This document shows positions 6,035 to 8,931 of a stretch of DNA of 8,931 nt, piece by piece. Origin of the DNA: Defluviicoccus vanus (GTDB lineage Bacteria > Pseudomonadota > Alphaproteobacteria > Rhodospirillales > Defluviicoccaceae); assembly GCF_014672695.1 (NCBI RefSeq), contig NZ_CP053923.1, positions 1,957,139 through 1,966,069 on the forward strand, read 5' to 3'. A program made the position numbers and the translations under genes. The notes under the pieces were generated by a model. The model did not search any database and was not told the DNA's origin. It was given only the letters and a program-made list of their open reading frames with translations. Position 1 is the stretch's first letter; each line of letters opens with the position of its first letter.

Positions 6035-6231
6035 CGTCGGCCTCCGCTGTTTTTGTTGGCGCGCATCAGACGGCAACACAATACTAAGATTGGGAATGAT
6101 CCGCAGCTCTGAAAGGTGCAGGCGTGCGCCGCCAGCCAATCCCAGCCAAACATTGACGATGGCAGGACGGGTGAGGCAAGAAAGGCAGCCGGCGGCTTCG
6201 GCGGCAATGATGGAGTTTGGGTAATTACGTG
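6035..6231. promoter_or_regulatory. divergent intergenic region between DUF2270 and ispG
   Basis: 197 nt between two opposite gene starts must carry promoters for both, judged by layout. I find only partial hexamers, for example TTGACG at 6153-6158 facing ispG without a good -10 at 16-18 nt. No clean promoter or operator can be named. Confidence 0.35.
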
Positions 6232-7506
6232 ATGGCTTCCGCATTTCGGCTGGCAGCGCGCCGGCAAAGCATTCCGGTGCAGATCGGCCCGGTCACCGTC
6301 GGCGGCGATGCGCCGGTGGTGGTGCAGTCGATGACCAACACCGACACCGCCGACGTGGAGTCGACGGTCAGGCAGGTGGCCGCTCTCGCGCGTGCCGGCT
6401 CGGAGCTGGTGCGGATCACCGTCGATCGCGAAGAGAGCGCCGCGGCGGTGCCGCATATCCGCGAGCGGCTCGATGCTGCGGGCGTCGACGTACCACTGGT
6501 TGGCGACTTCCACTACATCGGCCATAAGTTATTGACCGATTACCCGGCCTGCGCCGAGGCGCTGGCCAAATACCGGATCAACCCCGGCAACGTCGGCTTC
6601 CGTGAGAAGCGCGACCGCCAGTTTGCGACGATGATCGAAGTCGCGATGCAATACGACAAGCCGGTGCGTATCGGCGTCAACTGGGGCAGCCTCGATCAGG
6701 AAGTGCTCGCCCGGATGATGGACGCCAATTCCAAGGCGGCGTCGCCGAAATCCGGTGACGAGATAACCAACGAGGCGATGGTGGTCTCGGCGGTGGAGAG
6801 CGCGCAACTGGCCGAAGAACTCGGTCTGCCGGCGAACCGGATCATTTTGTCGTGCAAGGTGAGCGCGGTGCAGAGCCTGATCGCCGTCTATGGCGACCTC
6901 GCAGCACGCTGCAACTACGCCCTGCACCTGGGCCTGACCGAGGCCGGCATGGGATCGAAAGGCATCGTCGCTTCGACGGCAGCACTGGCGGTGCTGTTGC
7001 AGCAGGGCATCGGCGATACCATCCGCGTCTCGCTGACGCCGGAGCCGGGCGGCGACCGGGCGCAGGAGGTGATCGTCGCCCAGCAGATCCTGCAGACGAT
7101 GGGCTTGCGCTCGTTCATGCCGCTGGTCACCGCATGCCCCGGCTGCGGGCGGACGACGAGCACCCTGTTCCAGAAGCTGGCCGGTGAGATCCAAGACTAC
7201 ATCCGCGACCGGATGCCGGTGTGGGCCACCACCTTCGAGGGTGTGGAGACGATGAACGTCGCCGTCATGGGCTGCATCGTCAACGGCCCGGGAGAGAGCA
7301 AGCACGCCGATATCGGCATCAGCCTGCCCGGTACCGGTGAAGACCCGGCCGCCCCCGTCTTTATCGACGGCCGTAAAGCGATGACGCTACGCGGACCCAA
7401 TCTCGCCAGCGACTTCCGTGGCATCGTCGAAGACTACGTGGAGAAGCGCTATCCCAGGCGTGATCCGGGTACGGCGGCGGAACCGCTCGCTGCGACGAGC
7501 GCCTGA
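6232..7506 (+). CDS. ispG: 4-hydroxy-3-methylbut-2-en-1-yl diphosphate synthase (IspG/GcpE)
   Basis: 424 residues from ATG 6232; TTG 6217 and GTG 6229 are possible in-frame alternatives, and no start has a strong ribosome site. The enzyme reductively converts methylerythritol 2,4-cyclodiphosphate to HMBPP, the penultimate step of the MEP isoprenoid pathway, using a [4Fe-4S] cluster. The TIM-barrel part opens with VGGDAPVVVQSMTNTDTADV and contains RINPGNVGF, VRIGVNWGSL and LHLGLTEAGMGSKG. All cluster ligands are visible: Cys302 and Cys305 (ACPGCGRT), Cys348 (GCIVNGPGE) and Glu355, with the same Cys-to-Glu spacing of seven as E. coli Cys305/Glu312. It is about 50 residues longer than the 372-residue E. 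coli protein, mainly through a mid-region segment (NSKAASPKSGDEITNEAM area) seen in other alphaproteobacterial forms. It is the first gene of a probable ispG-hisS-hemA operon; hisS starts 8 nt after its stop. Confidence 0.97.
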   Translation: MASAFRLAARRQSIPVQIGPVTVGGDAPVVVQSMTNTDTADVESTVRQVAALARAGSELVRITVDREESAAAVPHIRERLDAAGVDVPLVGDFHYIGHKLLTDYPACAEALAKYRINPGNVGFREKRDRQFATMIEVAMQYDKPVRIGVNWGSLDQEVLARMMDANSKAASPKSGDEITNEAMVVSAVESAQLAEELGLPANRIILSCKVSAVQSLIAVYGDLAARCNYALHLGLTEAGMGSKGIVASTAALAVLLQQGIGDTIRVSLTPEPGGDRAQEVIVAQQILQTMGLRSFMPLVTACPGCGRTTSTLFQKLAGEIQDYIRDRMPVWATTFEGVETMNVAVMGCIVNGPGESKHADIGISLPGTGEDPAAPVFIDGRKAMTLRGPNLASDFRGIVEDYVEKRYPRRDPGTAAEPLAATSA

Positions 7507-7514
7507 GCGCGACC

Positions 7515-8759
7515 ATGCCTGACCTTCGCCCCGTTCGCGGCACCCGGGACTTCCTGCCCGAGGACAGCCGATTGCGCCGCCACGTGGAGACGACCGCGGA
7601 GCAGGTGGCTGCTGCCTGCGGCTACGGGGAAGTGGCGACGCCGATCTTCGAGTTCACCGAGGTGTTCGCCCGTACCCTGGGCGACACCTCCGACGTGGTC
7701 ACCAAGGAGATGTACACCTTCGCCGACCGCGGCGGCGAAACCATCACGCTCAGGCCGGAGAACACCGCCGGCATCGTCCGCGCCTTCATCTCCAACAAGC
7801 TGACGCAGCAGCTGCCGCTGCGCGCCTTCTACCGCGGGCCGATGTTTCGCTACGAGCGGCCGCAGAAGGGCCGGCTGCGCCAGTTCCATCAGGTCGGAGT
7901 CGAGCTCCTGGGTGTCGCCGACCCGTTGGGCGACGTGGAGGTGATCGCGCTCGCCTACGAATTTCTCGCTGCCCTCGGCCTCACCGAAACCACCGCACTC
8001 GAGCTCAACAGTCTGGGCGACGGGGAGAGCCGTACAGCCTATCGTGCCGTGCTGGTGGAGTACCTGCGCCAACATCACGGGGCACTGTCAGAAGACAGCC
8101 GCGTCCGCCTGGAACGCAACCCCTTGCGCATCCTCGATTCCAAGGATGAGGGCGACCGGCGGATCGTCGCCAAGGCCCCTCTCCTCGTCGACCACCTGAA
8201 CGAGGCGTCGCGCACCGTCTTTGCCCGCACCCTCGCCGGTCTTGAGGCGCTGGCCATACCCTACACCCACAATCCGCGCCTGGTCCGCGGCCTCGATTAC
8301 TATTGTCACACCGCCTTCGAGTTCACCACCCAGGCGCTGGGCGCCCAGGGGACGGTGCTTGCCGGTGGTCGTTACGACGGTCTCGTGCAGCAGATGGGCG
8401 GGCCGGCGACGCCCGGCACCGGCTGGGCGGCCGGCGTCGAGCGGCTGATGGATCTGGTGGTAGCACCGGCACCAGCACCGCGGCCGGTGGTGGTCATCGC
8501 CCTTGGCGCCGAGCAGCAGTTGCCGGTGATGACGCTGGCGAAGCGACTACGCGTCCCGGGCCAGGTGGTGCTGTTCGCCTTCGGCGGCAATCTCGGCAAG
8601 CAGATGAAGTGGACGAACCGGGTCAACGCGCGTCGGGCGGTGATCATCGGTTCGGAGGAACTCGCCCGTCACGTCGCCACGGTGCGTGACATGGATACCG
8701 GCACGCAGGAGGAGGTGTCGCTCGCCTATCTGGACGAACACCTCGCGCTCCTGGCGTGA
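7515..8759 (+). CDS. hisS: histidyl-tRNA synthetase
   Basis: 414 residues from ATG 7515, close to the usual bacterial length. This class II synthetase attaches histidine to tRNA-His in the cytoplasm. It begins PDLRPVRGTRDFLPED, the standard HisRS start, and has TLRPENTAGIVRA (78-90). Motif 2 is at about 103-130 (FYRGPMFRYERPQKGRLRQFHQ, with Arg112 contacting ATP by family analogy). The HisRS-specific histidine-A motif LVRGLDYY is at 256-263 with Arg258. Motif 3 is at about 284-311 (GGRYDGL ... GWAAGVERL). The anticodon-binding domain occupies about 323-414. All key motifs are intact. The weak ribosome site and 8-nt gap after ispG suggest translation coupled to ispG. Confidence 0.97.
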   Translation: MPDLRPVRGTRDFLPEDSRLRRHVETTAEQVAAACGYGEVATPIFEFTEVFARTLGDTSDVVTKEMYTFADRGGETITLRPENTAGIVRAFISNKLTQQLPLRAFYRGPMFRYERPQKGRLRQFHQVGVELLGVADPLGDVEVIALAYEFLAALGLTETTALELNSLGDGESRTAYRAVLVEYLRQHHGALSEDSRVRLERNPLRILDSKDEGDRRIVAKAPLLVDHLNEASRTVFARTLAGLEALAIPYTHNPRLVRGLDYYCHTAFEFTTQALGAQGTVLAGGRYDGLVQQMGGPATPGTGWAAGVERLMDLVVAPAPAPRPVVVIALGAEQQLPVMTLAKRLRVPGQVVLFAFGGNLGKQMKWTNRVNARRAVIIGSEELARHVATVRDMDTGTQEEVSLAYLDEHLALLA

Positions 8760-8790
8760 GCTGGCACCGCCGGCGCGGGCGGTGGGTACG

Positions 8791-8931
8791 GTGAGTGACG
8801 AAGCCGCGTCCGAAGGCGGTCAGGTGCGCCCCTTCGTCGTCGGCGCCAACCAGCACTGCAGCAGCCTCGCCCTGCGCGACCGCCTGTATGTCGAGCCGGC
8901 AGCGCTGACCGACGTGCTCGACCGCCTGCGG
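8791..8931 (+). CDS. hemA: glutamyl-tRNA reductase, N-terminal fragment (3' end outside window)
   Basis: 47 codons from GTG 8791 to the window edge; GTG 8782 is an in-frame alternative. The segment FVVGANQHCSSLALRDRLYVEP aligns with the start of GluTR (E. coli ALGINHKTAPVSLRERV), including the LR-[DE]-R block. GluTR reduces glutamyl-tRNA to glutamate-1-semialdehyde, the first step of C5-pathway tetrapyrrole synthesis. The catalytic cysteine region lies beyond the window. The usual N-H-[KR]-[TS] signature here reads N-Q-H-C, an unusual substitution. The gene follows hisS by 31 nt on the same strand, so it is probably in the ispG-hisS operon. Assignment rests on a short stretch but is fairly distinctive. 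Confidence 0.78.
   Translation, partial: MSDEAASEGGQVRPFVVGANQHCSSLALRDRLYVEPAALTDVLDRLR

Noticed and set aside
5282..6112. 276-codon plus-strand frame opposite the DUF2270 gene
   Set aside because: The DUF2270 motifs and GGAGG ribosome site lie on the minus strand; this frame is its antisense shadow.
6217..6231. TTG 6217 as ispG start
   Set aside because: It would have GGAG only 1 nt upstream, too close to act as a ribosome site; ATG 6232 is preferred, though not strongly.
6035..6244. N-terminal extension of DUF2270 to 6244
   Set aside because: The extra 70 codons would overlap the ispG start and carry no family motif, and GGAGG is placed exactly for ATG 6034.

Overview
The window looks like chromosomal DNA from a high-GC alphaproteobacterium, most likely of the Rhodospirillales type. 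That placement is an inference from protein style (alphaproteobacterial forms of IspG, HisS and HemA, and a DUF2270 membrane protein) and gene order; no search was run. I do not see phage genes, transposases, CRISPR arrays, tRNAs or rRNAs.

Layout. (1) Positions 2-493 hold the C-terminal effector-binding part of a LysR-type regulator whose start lies outside the window. (2) Positions 494-1195 are a long non-coding stretch. Its first half contains a strikingly self-complementary element (576-693) that could fold as a branched hairpin of about 30 base pairs. Its second half (about 820-1085) is an AT-rich island ending in a perfect IHF-consensus match and a sigma70-like promoter. (3) That promoter faces a small secreted protein of unknown function (1196-1780) with four cysteines and a beta-rich core, followed by a 9-bp perfect hairpin. 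(4) Positions 1781-2594 are largely non-coding, with several small dyads. (5) A small two-helix membrane protein with a C-terminal SHOCT domain (2595-2975) precedes a complete Kup-type potassium transporter (3125-5143). (6) A DUF2270 membrane protein (6034-5303, minus strand) converges on kup. (7) Divergent from DUF2270 is the housekeeping cluster ispG-hisS-hemA (6232 to the window end), with spacers of 8 and 31 nt. It encodes isoprenoid precursor synthesis, histidyl-tRNA charging and the first committed step of tetrapyrrole synthesis; hemA is cut by the window edge.

How the genes relate. The right-hand three genes look like one transcription unit of core metabolism. The left half is an accessory-looking patchwork of a regulator, an exported protein and membrane proteins separated by long non-coding gaps. 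No multi-gene new system is evident. The most unusual item is the folded element at 576-693, whose right arm can also pair with a third copy of the same heptamer just downstream. The secreted orphan protein and its AT-rich control region come second.
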